From UBA11098 sp041671525 (GTDB lineage Bacteria; Patescibacteriota; Minisyncoccia; Moranbacterales; UBA2206), in the NCBI GenBank assembly GCA_041671525.1, contig JBAZBJ010000009.1, positions 1 through 57,656 on the forward strand: a stretch of DNA of 57,656 nt. The letters are read 5' to 3'. The notes below the pieces were generated by a model, which made no database searches, had not been told where the DNA came from, and was given only the letters and a program-made list of their open reading frames with translations. Shown here one piece after another: positions 25,362 through 32,704 of the stretch. The position numbers and the translations under genes were made by a program. Position 1 is the first letter of the stretch; the number at the start of each line of letters is the position of its first letter.

Positions 25362-25433
25362 CTAACAAACAACTCCAGACATAGCCTCCGAGCTTCTACG
25401 ACGTCGCAGTAAGTTTGTTTGTACCTTATTCAT
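25362..25433 (-). CDS. Arginine leader peptide (attenuator ORF, 23 aa)
   Basis: ATG at 25433 to TAG at 25362. The peptide starts MNKVQTNLLRRRRSSEA and ends GVVC. Codons 10-13 are CGA CGT CGT AGA, four consecutive arginines. The mRNA would start at or within a base or two of the ATG, because the promoter -10 ends 6 bp upstream. ACAAACAA (25422-25415) lies just before the Arg codons and pairs perfectly with TTGTTTGT (25372-25365) at the stop codon. That segment in turn competes with the terminator arm. A ribosome waiting at the Arg codons frees the antiterminator, and one reaching the stop blocks it. This is the geometry of amino-acid attenuators such as trp and his. Confidence 0.82.
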   Translation of the reverse strand: MNKVQTNLLRRRRSSEAMSGVVC

Positions 25434-25439
25434 ATTGCA

Positions 25440-25468
25440 ATTTTATTATATAACCATAAAACTGTCAA
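25440..25468 (-). promoter_or_regulatory. Promoter of the arginine leader transcript
   Basis: TTGACA (25463-25468), exact 17-bp spacer, TAAAAT (25440-25445) on the minus strand. It is one of the best promoter matches in the window and directs transcription to begin at the leader ATG. Confidence 0.8.
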
Positions 25469-25527
25469 ATCCATGTTTCTACCATGTTTTTTAGTAAATT
25501 ATTCAATTTCCTCCTATGCCAAAAAAA

Positions 25528-27000
25528 TTAACGTTTCTTGTCTTGTCCTCCCCAAACTTTATTTATATTCAATCTTGACAAATTATAAAACTTCTTGAGT
25601 TCTTTCGGATCAGCCACCTTAAGCACATCTAACTCCGGACCGAACATCTCCGAAAAACGATCACCGCGACGAACCAATCGGCTTTTTCCATCTTTATTTA
25701 TCATAATAATCGGCGCTCGCTTCAGATTATTGAAATTGGAACTCATAACCGAGCTATATGCACCGCAATCCATTACCACCAACAAATCATCACTTTCTAG
25801 TTTTGGCATCAATTCTTTTTTCTTAATAACATCAATGCAGTCACAGGTGCACCCGGTTATGTCATACACGTGCGTCCGTGGAGCCTTCATCTTGCTTGCT
25901 GGCAGCACGTCATACACACATTTGGAAACTAAAATATCCGGCAACATGGAATAACAAGAAGAATTGGTAATCAGCATCTCCTTTGAATTCAATTTCTTCC
26001 GACTCACCACCCTCATCAGACCGATTCCCGCGTTAGCCACAATCGACTTTCCCGGCTCAAATATCAGCGTGATGTTTCCAAGATTTTGCTTTTTGCACAA
26101 TTTTTTAAAAAAAGGCACAAATTTTTCGGCAAAATCATTGAAAGTGAAGTACTTTCCCGGCCGCATCGCCTTTGGCGACTCGATCGGGAACCCTCCACCC
26201 AAATCGATACTGTCAATTTTTATCCCATATTTTTCCGCGACTTTCGCCAAAGCCGTTATTCTCTTGGCCGCCAGAAAATACCCGCGATGATTGTAGGCGT
26301 ATGATCCATGAAAATGGAACCCTCTTAATTTTAGATACCTCGCCTCCTTTATTTTTATCAACGCCCCCCGGATATATGTATGCGGAATGCCATATTGCTG
26401 ATGCTGCGTATTATACTTGCCGTCATGAATCATAGGATTCACTCGCAACAGTATTGGAATACTTTTTTTTAATTTTTCGGAAACGCCGATGACCATATCC
26501 AACTCTTCCAAGGAGTCCAGTGTTATAGAGTGAACGCCCACTGAAGCAGCAAACATGATATCTTGTTCAGTTTTGTACAGATTGGTGAAATTTATTTGCT
26601 CCGGCAAAAAATCTGCCAGCAACCCGAGAATAATTTCTCCGATACTGCTCGTATCCAACTCGGCCCCTTCCTCTCGAATGATCCTTAGCACTTCCAAATT
26701 TGAATTACACTTTGATGCATACCGCATCTTAAACGGAGCATAATCAAAGGCGTGAATAAATTCCCGCACTTTCTTTCTTATCTCTTCCTCAATCAAAATA
26801 AAAAGCGGCGTGCCATATTTTTTTTGCAGATCTGCTACGCTTACCCCCTCGATTAATAGGGTCCCATCCACATCTTGACTAAGAAAATGTTTCCATCTGG
26901 CTTTCAAATATCTCTGTGAAAGGATTATCTTTCTTCGCGGTTTCTGCTTCGGATGTTTAATCACTGCCTTTGAATGATCATTATTTTCAGCATTTTTCAT
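25528..27000 (-). CDS. LysA-like PLP decarboxylase (fold type III)
   Basis: A 490-residue protein of the diaminopimelate/ornithine/arginine decarboxylase group. RYASKCNSN carries the PLP lysine (about residue 93). GFHFHGSY, DLGGGFP (about 251) and FEPGKSI (about 299) bind PLP phosphate. TGCTCDCID (about 389) supplies the cysteine from the partner subunit, and MDCGAYSSVMSSNFN follows. These features are closest to DAP decarboxylase, which makes lysine, but carboxynorspermidine and arginine decarboxylases of the same fold cannot be excluded. A 55-residue basic N-terminal extension is unusual. Two promoter-like elements lie upstream. No terminator is visible after it, so some transcripts may run into the leader region. 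Confidence 0.85.
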   Translation of the reverse strand: MKNAENNDHSKAVIKHPKQKPRRKIILSQRYLKARWKHFLSQDVDGTLLIEGVSVADLQKKYGTPLFILIEEEIRKKVREFIHAFDYAPFKMRYASKCNSNLEVLRIIREEGAELDTSSIGEIILGLLADFLPEQINFTNLYKTEQDIMFAASVGVHSITLDSLEELDMVIGVSEKLKKSIPILLRVNPMIHDGKYNTQHQQYGIPHTYIRGALIKIKEARYLKLRGFHFHGSYAYNHRGYFLAAKRITALAKVAEKYGIKIDSIDLGGGFPIESPKAMRPGKYFTFNDFAEKFVPFFKKLCKKQNLGNITLIFEPGKSIVANAGIGLMRVVSRKKLNSKEMLITNSSCYSMLPDILVSKCVYDVLPASKMKAPRTHVYDITGCTCDCIDVIKKKELMPKLESDDLLVVMDCGAYSSVMSSNFNNLKRAPIIMINKDGKSRLVRRGDRFSEMFGPELDVLKVADPKELKKFYNLSRLNINKVWGGQDKKR

Positions 27001-27019
27001 TTCTCAATAACCATAAAAT

Positions 27020-27048
27020 AACTTAACTTTTACATAGCAGTCAGTCAA
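27020..27048 (-). promoter_or_regulatory. Promoter of lysA-like gene
   Basis: TTGACT (27043-27048), 17-bp spacer, TAAGTT (27020-27025) on the minus strand. The expected start is about 13 bases before the ATG. A second candidate lies at 27081..27108 (TTGCTT, 16 bp, TATAGT). Confidence 0.55.
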
Positions 27049-27080
27049 GAAATTTTACTTAAAAAAATTAACGCACATAA

Positions 27081-27108
27081 ACTATACTAAAGTTGCGAAA
27101 AAAAGCAA
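27081..27108 (-). promoter_or_regulatory. Second, distal promoter candidate of lysA-like gene
   Basis: TTGCTT (27103-27108), 16-bp spacer, TATAGT (27081-27086) on the minus strand, close behind the terminator of the dipeptidase gene. Confidence 0.45.
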
Positions 27109-27122
27109 CCTGTTTTCAAAAC

Positions 27123-27154
27123 TTAAAGGGTTATCCAAAAAATGGATAACCCTT
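27123..27154 (-). terminator. Terminator after M19 dipeptidase gene
   Basis: A 12-bp perfect stem AAGGGTTATCCA / TGGATAACCCTT with a short U-rich stretch behind it, starting 6 bp after the stop codon. Confidence 0.75.
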
Positions 27155-27159
27155 GATTC

Positions 27160-28233
27160 TTATTTGGGCAAAACATGGTATAACCAATTGGGAATATTCA
27201 ATTTTAAAATATCCTCAATCACATCATCACCATAGCCGAAACTGACTGACAATAAATCCCTTATTTTATCAAAATCCCCTGGTGTTTTAATTCCGATTTC
27301 CCAATGATTTGGAACTCCTCCAAAATCAGAACCAATCCCAACCCCTTTATGATTACCAGAATTTTGACACACACCATCAATGCACTGACAAATATGCTCG
27401 ATGTTTTGGAAGAATGGACGTGTCACGCCCAAACCAATTATGCCCCCTAGATGTGTGATTTTGCTGATTTCCTGCTCAGTAATACCCCTTCTTTCTGCAA
27501 ATCCAAATCCACGACTATCCATTCTCAGGTCTTTAACGGTTGCCCCATGACTATACGTCACAGCAGAAAATCCTAATGATTCGGCGATAATTAATATATC
27601 GTTTCTAGTTTTTGGAAGTGCATGCGCCATATCAACAATCATTCCGTACTCAAATATGCGCGTGACTATAGCCCGACCAATCGCTGTCAGGCCATCAGCC
27701 GCAAGTGCATTCTCTCGGTTGTATTGTATTCCAACCATACGAACATTTAATTTAAACAGCTTTTCGACCTCTGACAACTCCCTCATACAATCTGCACCCT
27801 CGAGCGCAATCAACATTACCGCCTGTTTTCTATCTACGACGTCCTTCCTTGTTCGCACAATCCTCGCGTCAGATAAATTGTATGTGTCAGCAACACTTTC
27901 AATCTCACGCCACTGATCAAGATGGCTCATCTCATGCCACTCCCGATAAATACTTGCGGTCATAAGATCATAATGCTTGTCCAGAACATTTCTTATCAGC
28001 TGGAAAAAATCTTCCCGAGATAAATCACGCGGGTCACACGATTCATTATTTCTCAGCATCGACCAATCAAAACCGAATTGAAGAAATTCGTTAAATGTCG
28101 AGAACTCTCCATGTCTACCGATTTTCTCATGTCTTGCTGGATATTCTTTGGCTGAATCAAAATCAGGCATGCCACGCTCCGCAAACGGTAATTCCAAATC
28201 ATCATGCAGCGAAGATATCTTTTTCGTACTCAT
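27160..28233 (-). CDS. M19-family (renal-type) membrane dipeptidase homologue
   Basis: A 357-residue amidohydrolase-fold protein. LHDDLE near residue 9 matches the first metal site. ALEGAD gives the bridging glutamate. The pattern RMVGIQYNRENALAADGLT, IVDMAHA, YSHGA and GVGIGSDFGGVPN follows the M19 order, with both histidines and the final aspartate. M19 enzymes split dipeptides, including ones with a D-residue at the C-terminal position. No signal peptide is visible, so it should be cytoplasmic. AAGGAGG precedes the ATG. Substrates are likely dipeptides handled by the other island enzymes (epimerase, ligase). Confidence 0.85.
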   Translation of the reverse strand: MSTKKISSLHDDLELPFAERGMPDFDSAKEYPARHEKIGRHGEFSTFNEFLQFGFDWSMLRNNESCDPRDLSREDFFQLIRNVLDKHYDLMTASIYREWHEMSHLDQWREIESVADTYNLSDARIVRTRKDVVDRKQAVMLIALEGADCMRELSEVEKLFKLNVRMVGIQYNRENALAADGLTAIGRAIVTRIFEYGMIVDMAHALPKTRNDILIIAESLGFSAVTYSHGATVKDLRMDSRGFGFAERRGITEQEISKITHLGGIIGLGVTRPFFQNIEHICQCIDGVCQNSGNHKGVGIGSDFGGVPNHWEIGIKTPGDFDKIRDLLSVSFGYGDDVIEDILKLNIPNWLYHVLPK

Positions 28234-28275
28234 AGCAACCTCCTTAATATGTATTTTTAACGAACGTAAATTAAA

Positions 28276-28304
28276 ATAGTATCACCAAGCGCATTTTAAT
28301 GCAA
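28276..28304 (-). promoter_or_regulatory. Promoter of M19 dipeptidase gene
   Basis: TTGCAT (28299-28304), 17-bp spacer, TACTAT (28276-28281) on the minus strand. It marks the upstream edge of the island. Confidence 0.65.
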
Positions 28305-28325
28305 GCGAAAATCATTTAAAAATTT

Positions 28326-30062
28326 CTACACACTTATCCGCTGCAACTCGCTCAACTTGTGATACACCCCGCCGTGCTGCAAAAGTTCGGCGTGGTCGCC
28401 GGATTCGACGATTTTGCCGTCTTCGAGGACCAGAATCAGGTCGGCTTTGCGGATCGTGCTCAGGCGATGAGCAATGACAAAAGTCGTCCGATTTTTCATG
28501 ACTTCTTGCAAAGCCTCTTGGACATATTTTTCTGATTCGCTGTCCAGCGCGCTGGTCGCCTCATCCAGAATCAAAATTTTCGGATTACGTAAAATCGCCC
28601 GTGCAATGGCCACGCGCTGTTTTTGTCCGGTCGAAAGTTTCACACCTTTTTCGCCGACAACCTGTTCATATTTTTTCGGAAACTCCGCGATAAATTCATG
28701 ACAATGCGCCAGCCTAGCCGCCCGCACAATATCTTCGTCAGTCGCGCCAAGCTTGGAATAACCAATGTTATTTTTGATCGTATCGTTAAACAAGTCGATT
28801 TCTTGCGGCACAATGGCGATGGCGTCGCGCAAACTCTTGAGTTTAATTTTGTTGATGTCCATGCCGTCCAGCAAAATTTTCCCTTGTTGCGGAATGTTGT
28901 AACGCGAAATCAGATCCACCAAGGTCGATTTTCCTTCCCCACTCTTGCCAACAATCGCCACCATCTGACCGGCCGCCGCTTTGAAACTGATTCCATCCAA
29001 AACTTTTTCTTTCTCGTAGGAGAAATTGACTCCGGAAAATTCCACCTCGCCCCTTGCGTCTTGCAAAAATTGCGCTTTCGGCGCGTCATAGTCTTCCGGA
29101 ATTTCTTCGAAAATCTTTTCCGACCGCCGGATCGTCGTCAACCCTTCCTGCAATTTTTTGTATTGACTGCCGAGCATATTCACCGCATTGGACACAAAAT
29201 TAATGTACGCAAGCAGCATCACAAACTGGCCGATGGTAATTTTGTTAACACTCACCATATAAATGCCGCCACTAAACAACGCTAGAAAACCAATGGTGAA
29301 AATCAAACTCTGCCAAAATCCCATATTCATCCACATGGCCACCTGCATATTATTCAAACCGAAGCCCTTGCCGGTATTGCCAAGGTTACGCTGATATTCC
29401 AATTCCTCCGTCGCATTCGATTTGATGCTGATGATGTTCGGCGTGCGATCAAAAATATCACCGTACATTTTTTCAAAAACTTTGTTTAATTTTTTTTGAT
29501 AGACGATAACCGGTTCTGTCATCTTGATTGTCACGGTCACATAAATCAAAATGAAAGCCGCGTACACGACAGCCAAGATCCAGTTGATCCACAAGATGAC
29601 CGCAAACGCCAAAAAGGACGTAATCAGATACGGGATGATACTGAACAACGCCTGATCGATGAGTGAATACAAATAATTATCCGCGCGCGTGAAACGCTGG
29701 ACAATTTCGCCAATTTTCTGACCCTTGTGAAAAGACAACGGCAGATTGACCAAGTGCTTGAGCGAATTATTGATCAGGTCAGACGAAATCTGATAGCCAA
29801 TTTTGTTGGATTCAATCACCCGCCGCCGCAAAAACCAATTACTCAAAATTTCCATCGCCGCCCAAGCAAAGAGCAAAATAAAAACCATTTTTTCAAAAAA
29901 CACGCCTTTGGTCACGACATCCACAACCCGTCCATAAATCAACGGCGAAATCAGATACGTCACATGTTCCAAAATCACAAAAGCCACCGTGATGCGCACA
30001 GCTTTTTTGTATGGTTTCAAATATTTGATTATCGGCTGAAAATCAGCCCTGGAAATAGCCAT
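28326..30062 (-). CDS. ABC exporter (fused TMD-NBD half transporter)
   Basis: A 578-residue protein. Residues about 1-320 form the six-helix exporter membrane domain. The nucleotide-binding domain follows: Walker A GKSGEGKST (about 372), Q-loop VPQEIDLF, signature LSTGQKQR (about 474), Walker B ILILDEATSALD and H-loop IAHRLST. It belongs to the MsbA/LmrA-like group that moves lipids, peptides or drugs as a homodimer. AAGGA lies 5 bases before the ATG. It borders the island on its upstream side and could export an island product, but it has no shared promoter and is also common as a housekeeping exporter. Confidence 0.92.
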   Translation of the reverse strand: MAISRADFQPIIKYLKPYKKAVRITVAFVILEHVTYLISPLIYGRVVDVVTKGVFFEKMVFILLFAWAAMEILSNWFLRRRVIESNKIGYQISSDLINNSLKHLVNLPLSFHKGQKIGEIVQRFTRADNYLYSLIDQALFSIIPYLITSFLAFAVILWINWILAVVYAAFILIYVTVTIKMTEPVIVYQKKLNKVFEKMYGDIFDRTPNIISIKSNATEELEYQRNLGNTGKGFGLNNMQVAMWMNMGFWQSLIFTIGFLALFSGGIYMVSVNKITIGQFVMLLAYINFVSNAVNMLGSQYKKLQEGLTTIRRSEKIFEEIPEDYDAPKAQFLQDARGEVEFSGVNFSYEKEKVLDGISFKAAAGQMVAIVGKSGEGKSTLVDLISRYNIPQQGKILLDGMDINKIKLKSLRDAIAIVPQEIDLFNDTIKNNIGYSKLGATDEDIVRAARLAHCHEFIAEFPKKYEQVVGEKGVKLSTGQKQRVAIARAILRNPKILILDEATSALDSESEKYVQEALQEVMKNRTTFVIAHRLSTIRKADLILVLEDGKIVESGDHAELLQHGGVYHKLSELQRISV

Positions 30063-30194
30063 AATATCCTTATTCTAGCAAAAATATGCTTTTTTGCCAA
30101 ACAAAAAAAGCCGATCATTTTGACTCAAGCAAGGCCTGCGCCAAATTTCCGCCACAATTTTTCCGCCCAAACAAGTCGAAGTTGGGGGGGAAAA

Positions 30195-30219
30195 TAAAAA
30201 ACACCTGACCATCAGGTGT
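30195..30219 (-). terminator. Terminator after Cys-rich membrane protein gene
   Basis: ACACCTGA / TCAGGTGT with a 3-base centre and six U residues on the minus strand. Confidence 0.85.
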
Positions 30220-30246
30220 CTTATCGTATATCTACAGATTGAATTT

Positions 30247-30897
30247 TTATTTGATAGCTGAGGCTTTTGGGTCAACCGGAAAGGCGGTTTTTTCGGGAGC
30301 GGTGGTTGCATCCGCTTTGTCGACTGCTTCGTCAGGCGTGGCTTCCTCCTCTGTGGACGCGGCCGCTTCACATTCAGTGTCGCCTTCTTCACAAGTCACT
30401 TCCTCCGCTGCGACTGCTTCACATTCCGTGTCACCTCCTGCCTCGCCGGCAGGCGGGTCTTCGCATTCCACCGCTTCTTCCTCAATTGGATTTTCTTCGG
30501 CATACTTCACCGGATCGTTGCAAGCGACCGCATATTGGCCTTCCATGTTTTCCGCCGTGCAAAATTCCGTGGCGCAGTCTTTTTCGCCTTCCGTGCAAGT
30601 CCACGGATCGCAAGTCTCGTCTGTGTCCGGATCGCACAATGGGATGTTGGCCGCGTTTCTTCTGGCGACTTGGAAATACCAGCTGTCCTCTTCCGGATCA
30701 CCAGTGCAGGCTTCTCCCTCCACATCCGACTCCGGATCACATTCCCACAGGAAACATTTTTCAGTGTACGGGTCGCAATCCGTCTGCGCTTCGATCACAT
30801 AATCTTTTTTCAGCATGATGCGCCAATACGTCACCGCCACCGAAGCGACAATCAACAGTCCGATAATCGCGAAAAATATTTTTGATTTTTTGTCCAT
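30247..30897 (-). CDS. Membrane-anchored, cysteine-rich acidic protein
   Basis: A 216-residue protein: one N-terminal membrane helix (about residues 8-26, IFFAIIGLLIVASVAVTYW) and an extracellular part rich in Cys, Asp and Glu. Cys pairs occur in short motifs such as CDPYTEKC, CDPESDVEGEAC and CDPDTDETC, which look like degenerate repeats of a small disulfide or metal-binding unit. The C-terminal half is low-complexity Glu/Ala/Thr. A GC-rich palindrome (CCTGCCTCGCCGGCAGGCGG, near 30437) is inserted in frame and encodes PPAGEAGG. No family recognised. Likely an extracellular surface protein. Confidence 0.65.
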   Translation of the reverse strand: MDKKSKIFFAIIGLLIVASVAVTYWRIMLKKDYVIEAQTDCDPYTEKCFLWECDPESDVEGEACTGDPEEDSWYFQVARRNAANIPLCDPDTDETCDPWTCTEGEKDCATEFCTAENMEGQYAVACNDPVKYAEENPIEEEAVECEDPPAGEAGGDTECEAVAAEEVTCEEGDTECEAAASTEEEATPDEAVDKADATTAPEKTAFPVDPKASAIK

Positions 30898-30899
30898 TT

Positions 30900-31053
30900 A
30901 CCCTGTTAAATAAGATTTGAGTCTATTCTTTATAGAAACAACTTATTTTGTTAATGGTTATTTTTATTTTTAGAAATTCACCTGCTTTTTCCTCAAATCT
31001 TAATTTTGCCCGACCCGCCTACCGCTAGGCAGGCAAAATTTATTTAACAGGGT
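30900..31053. mobile_element. Inverted-repeat element without ORF (empty copy)
   Basis: ACCCTGTTAAATA at 30900-30912 is inverted at 31041-31053 (TATTTAACAGGGT). AGATTTGAG (30913-30921) is inverted at 30992-31000. The ends closely resemble the 14-bp ends of the GIY-YIG element at 41293..41584 (ACCCTATTAAGTAA). The interior has no ORF. The right arm is split by a separate palindrome (31002..31040). Confidence 0.6.
31002..31040. repeat. Palindromic insert inside the inverted-repeat element
   Basis: AATTTTGCC ... GGCAAAATT arms surround CGACCCGCCTACCGCTAGGC, related to the GCCTGCCGGTAGGC palindromes elsewhere in the window (for example near 43256 and 45091). Removing it restores a continuous inverted repeat in the flanking element, so it arrived later. 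Confidence 0.6.
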
Positions 31054-31097
31054 GAATGTTTTATTTTATTTATCTTTATTCTATCACAAAAAGACAA

Positions 31098-31135
31098 ATT
31101 TAAAAGGACCCATACAACATGTGTACAGGCCCTCT
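31098..31135 (-). terminator. Terminator after secreted protein gene
   Basis: AGGGCCTGTACA pairs with TGTATGGGTCCT (several G-U pairs), followed by TTTT on the minus strand, about 30 bp beyond the stop codon at 31167. Confidence 0.6.
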
Positions 31136-31166
31136 CTCCTTTTCTTTGGGATTTCCAGAAATTTCT

Positions 31167-31850
31167 TTATTCCTCTGTTACGCCGAACGGAACCGACAGA
31201 CCAACAACCGCCCGCCATCCGTTTCCCGCAACATCTCCAAAACCTTTCTGAATACTGGCCCAAGGAACAAACTTCATACCCAGTGCCTCCATCGGCTTCT
31301 TTTTCGCAACTGTTCCTCTGGCGAAGGTCAGTGGCTTCGCGTCAGATCCGCCGACCTCCAGCGTCAGCTTGGTCTCCGAAATCAGCTCGTCCGACCTGAA
31401 TCCAGCCTTCCAGATCAGATCGTTGCCGGGATTGTCCAATTCCAGATAAACAAATGGAGCGAACTTTCCGATCTTCGCAAAACCAGCTTCACCATACACA
31501 ATCAGATATGTTCTGTCGTGTAGGTAGTAGCTGGCTCCGACGCCGAGATCAAGCGACTCAAACAGGCCATTCTTTATCTCGATGATCTTTCCGCCAAAGA
31601 CGCTCAACTTATCTACGCTATCTTTGGTAGTGAAGCCGGACACATTCACATATGAACCGCCGGGGATATTCCCCGTTGCGCTGATTTTCAACACAGCGCC
31701 GTCAGAAATCTTTTCGCCTGTATATTCATCGACATACGGGGCGGCGACTCCAATTTCACCTGACATGTAAAAATGCGGATTTTCCTCAGCTTTTGCCACG
31801 CCAACGAAAAACACCATCGCAACCATAACCACAAAAATCATCCTTTTCAT
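31167..31850 (-). CDS. Secreted beta-rich protein of unknown function
   Basis: A 227-residue protein with a signal peptide, MKRMIFVVMVAMVFFVGVAKA, cleaved near residue 21. The mature part is a series of short beta strands with alternating hydrophobic residues and aromatic ends (FESLDLGVGASYYL, LIVYGEAGF), resembling small outer-membrane barrels. Patescibacteria are thought to have no outer membrane, so a soluble or surface-attached beta protein is as likely. GGAGG lies eight bases before the ATG at 31850. Monocistronic, with its own terminator. Confidence 0.6.
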   Translation of the reverse strand: MKRMIFVVMVAMVFFVGVAKAEENPHFYMSGEIGVAAPYVDEYTGEKISDGAVLKISATGNIPGGSYVNVSGFTTKDSVDKLSVFGGKIIEIKNGLFESLDLGVGASYYLHDRTYLIVYGEAGFAKIGKFAPFVYLELDNPGNDLIWKAGFRSDELISETKLTLEVGGSDAKPLTFARGTVAKKKPMEALGMKFVPWASIQKGFGDVAGNGWRAVVGLSVPFGVTEE

Positions 31851-32080
31851 TTTCACTACCTCCAAACTTTATTTCCCGCCCCAGGGCAGGAATAATTTAT
31901 ATGAATTTGTCAAACTCCAATCGTAACTTTCATAACCGTCTATTATACACCCAAAAGACCTTTTTGTCAACAGAGGGTTTTTGCCTTGACTTCAGCCCTT
32001 TTCTGCGTTACGGGAATATAACGCCAGTGACGGTGTACTATCAACAACTACAACTACTCGTAACTTACAAAAATACCATT

Positions 32081-32248
32081 ATGACAAAAATTGCTAAACA
32101 ACGTGTCACCCTCTTTCTGAATCCCGGCCTTCTGAAACAGGCCAAAATCCAGGCCATTATCGAGGAAAGAAGCCTGACCGCCTTGATTGAGGAGGCTTTG
32201 GTCAAATATCTGCCAAAAAAAACAATTCCCAAGAAAGCTGCAACTTAA
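32081..32248 (+). CDS. Small ribbon-helix-helix-like DNA-binding protein
   Basis: A 55-residue protein from the ATG at 32081. KQRVTLFLNPGLLKQAKIQAIIEERSLTALIEEALVKYL fits the RHH (CopG/Arc) pattern: one strand, then two helices with the G-N/R turn. It ends in a basic tail. A longer in-frame extension upstream (to 31901) reads through unrelated, non-conserved sequence and is not supported. It is a solo regulator with no toxin partner adjacent. Confidence 0.6.
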   Translation: MTKIAKQRVTLFLNPGLLKQAKIQAIIEERSLTALIEEALVKYLPKKTIPKKAAT

Positions 32249-32317
32249 ATATTTTTAAAACGCTATTGTATAGCCTAGAAAGATCCCGCCGTAATCAACA
32301 ACTCTAATTATAATCAT

Positions 32318-32677
32318 ATGGACTCATCAACTTCCCCCAGCACCAAGCCCCTCTATCGCGGCACCCAAATCGTGTGGTATCTTTTGGGACTGCTGGAAAT
32401 CTTGCTTGCCTTTCGTTTCATCCTGAAACTGCTCGGCGCCAACGCGGCGGCCGGTTTCACCAGCTTCATCTATGGCGTGACCTACATCTTCACCGCGCCC
32501 TTCTTGAGTGTCTTCCGCATGTCCAAAGTGGCCGGTAGCATTTTCGAATGGACTACCCTCTTGGCCATGTTTGTCTATTGGGTCATCGCCATCGGCATCA
32601 TCAAACTGTTCCTGATGGGCAAGACGGTTTCCACCCCGGAAGCCGCCGAAAAATTGGACGAACAGGAAAGAAAATAA
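32318..32677 (+). CDS. YggT-like integral membrane protein
   Basis: A 119-residue protein with three hydrophobic helices (about residues 18-40, 46-65 and 76-98). The FRFILKLLGANAAAGFTSFIYGVTYIFTAPFLS stretch resembles YggT/YlmG-family proteins. It starts a run of small plus-strand membrane genes up to 33688. Function unknown. The family is linked to envelope or division-site roles in other bacteria. Confidence 0.7.
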   Translation: MDSSTSPSTKPLYRGTQIVWYLLGLLEILLAFRFILKLLGANAAAGFTSFIYGVTYIFTAPFLSVFRMSKVAGSIFEWTTLLAMFVYWVIAIGIIKLFLMGKTVSTPEAAEKLDEQERK

Positions 32678-32704
32678 TTTATTAATTAACTTAACATCAA
32701 AACT

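Noticed and set aside
25362..25433. The 23-residue peptide as a precursor for the two radical SAM enzymes
   Set aside because: Its codon run, overlap with the pairing segments and the terminator directly behind it are fully explained by attenuation. It has no obvious core peptide or recognition leader. I keep the attenuator reading.
28623..29285. Long plus-strand frame opposite the ABC exporter
   Set aside because: No ribosome site and no family pattern. The minus strand carries all ABC motifs.
30239..30802. Ser-rich 187-codon frame on the plus strand
   Set aside because: It is the exact antisense of the Cys-rich protein gene, whose minus-strand frame has a start, a membrane helix and a terminator. 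The Ser bias comes from the complementary Glu/Ala codons.
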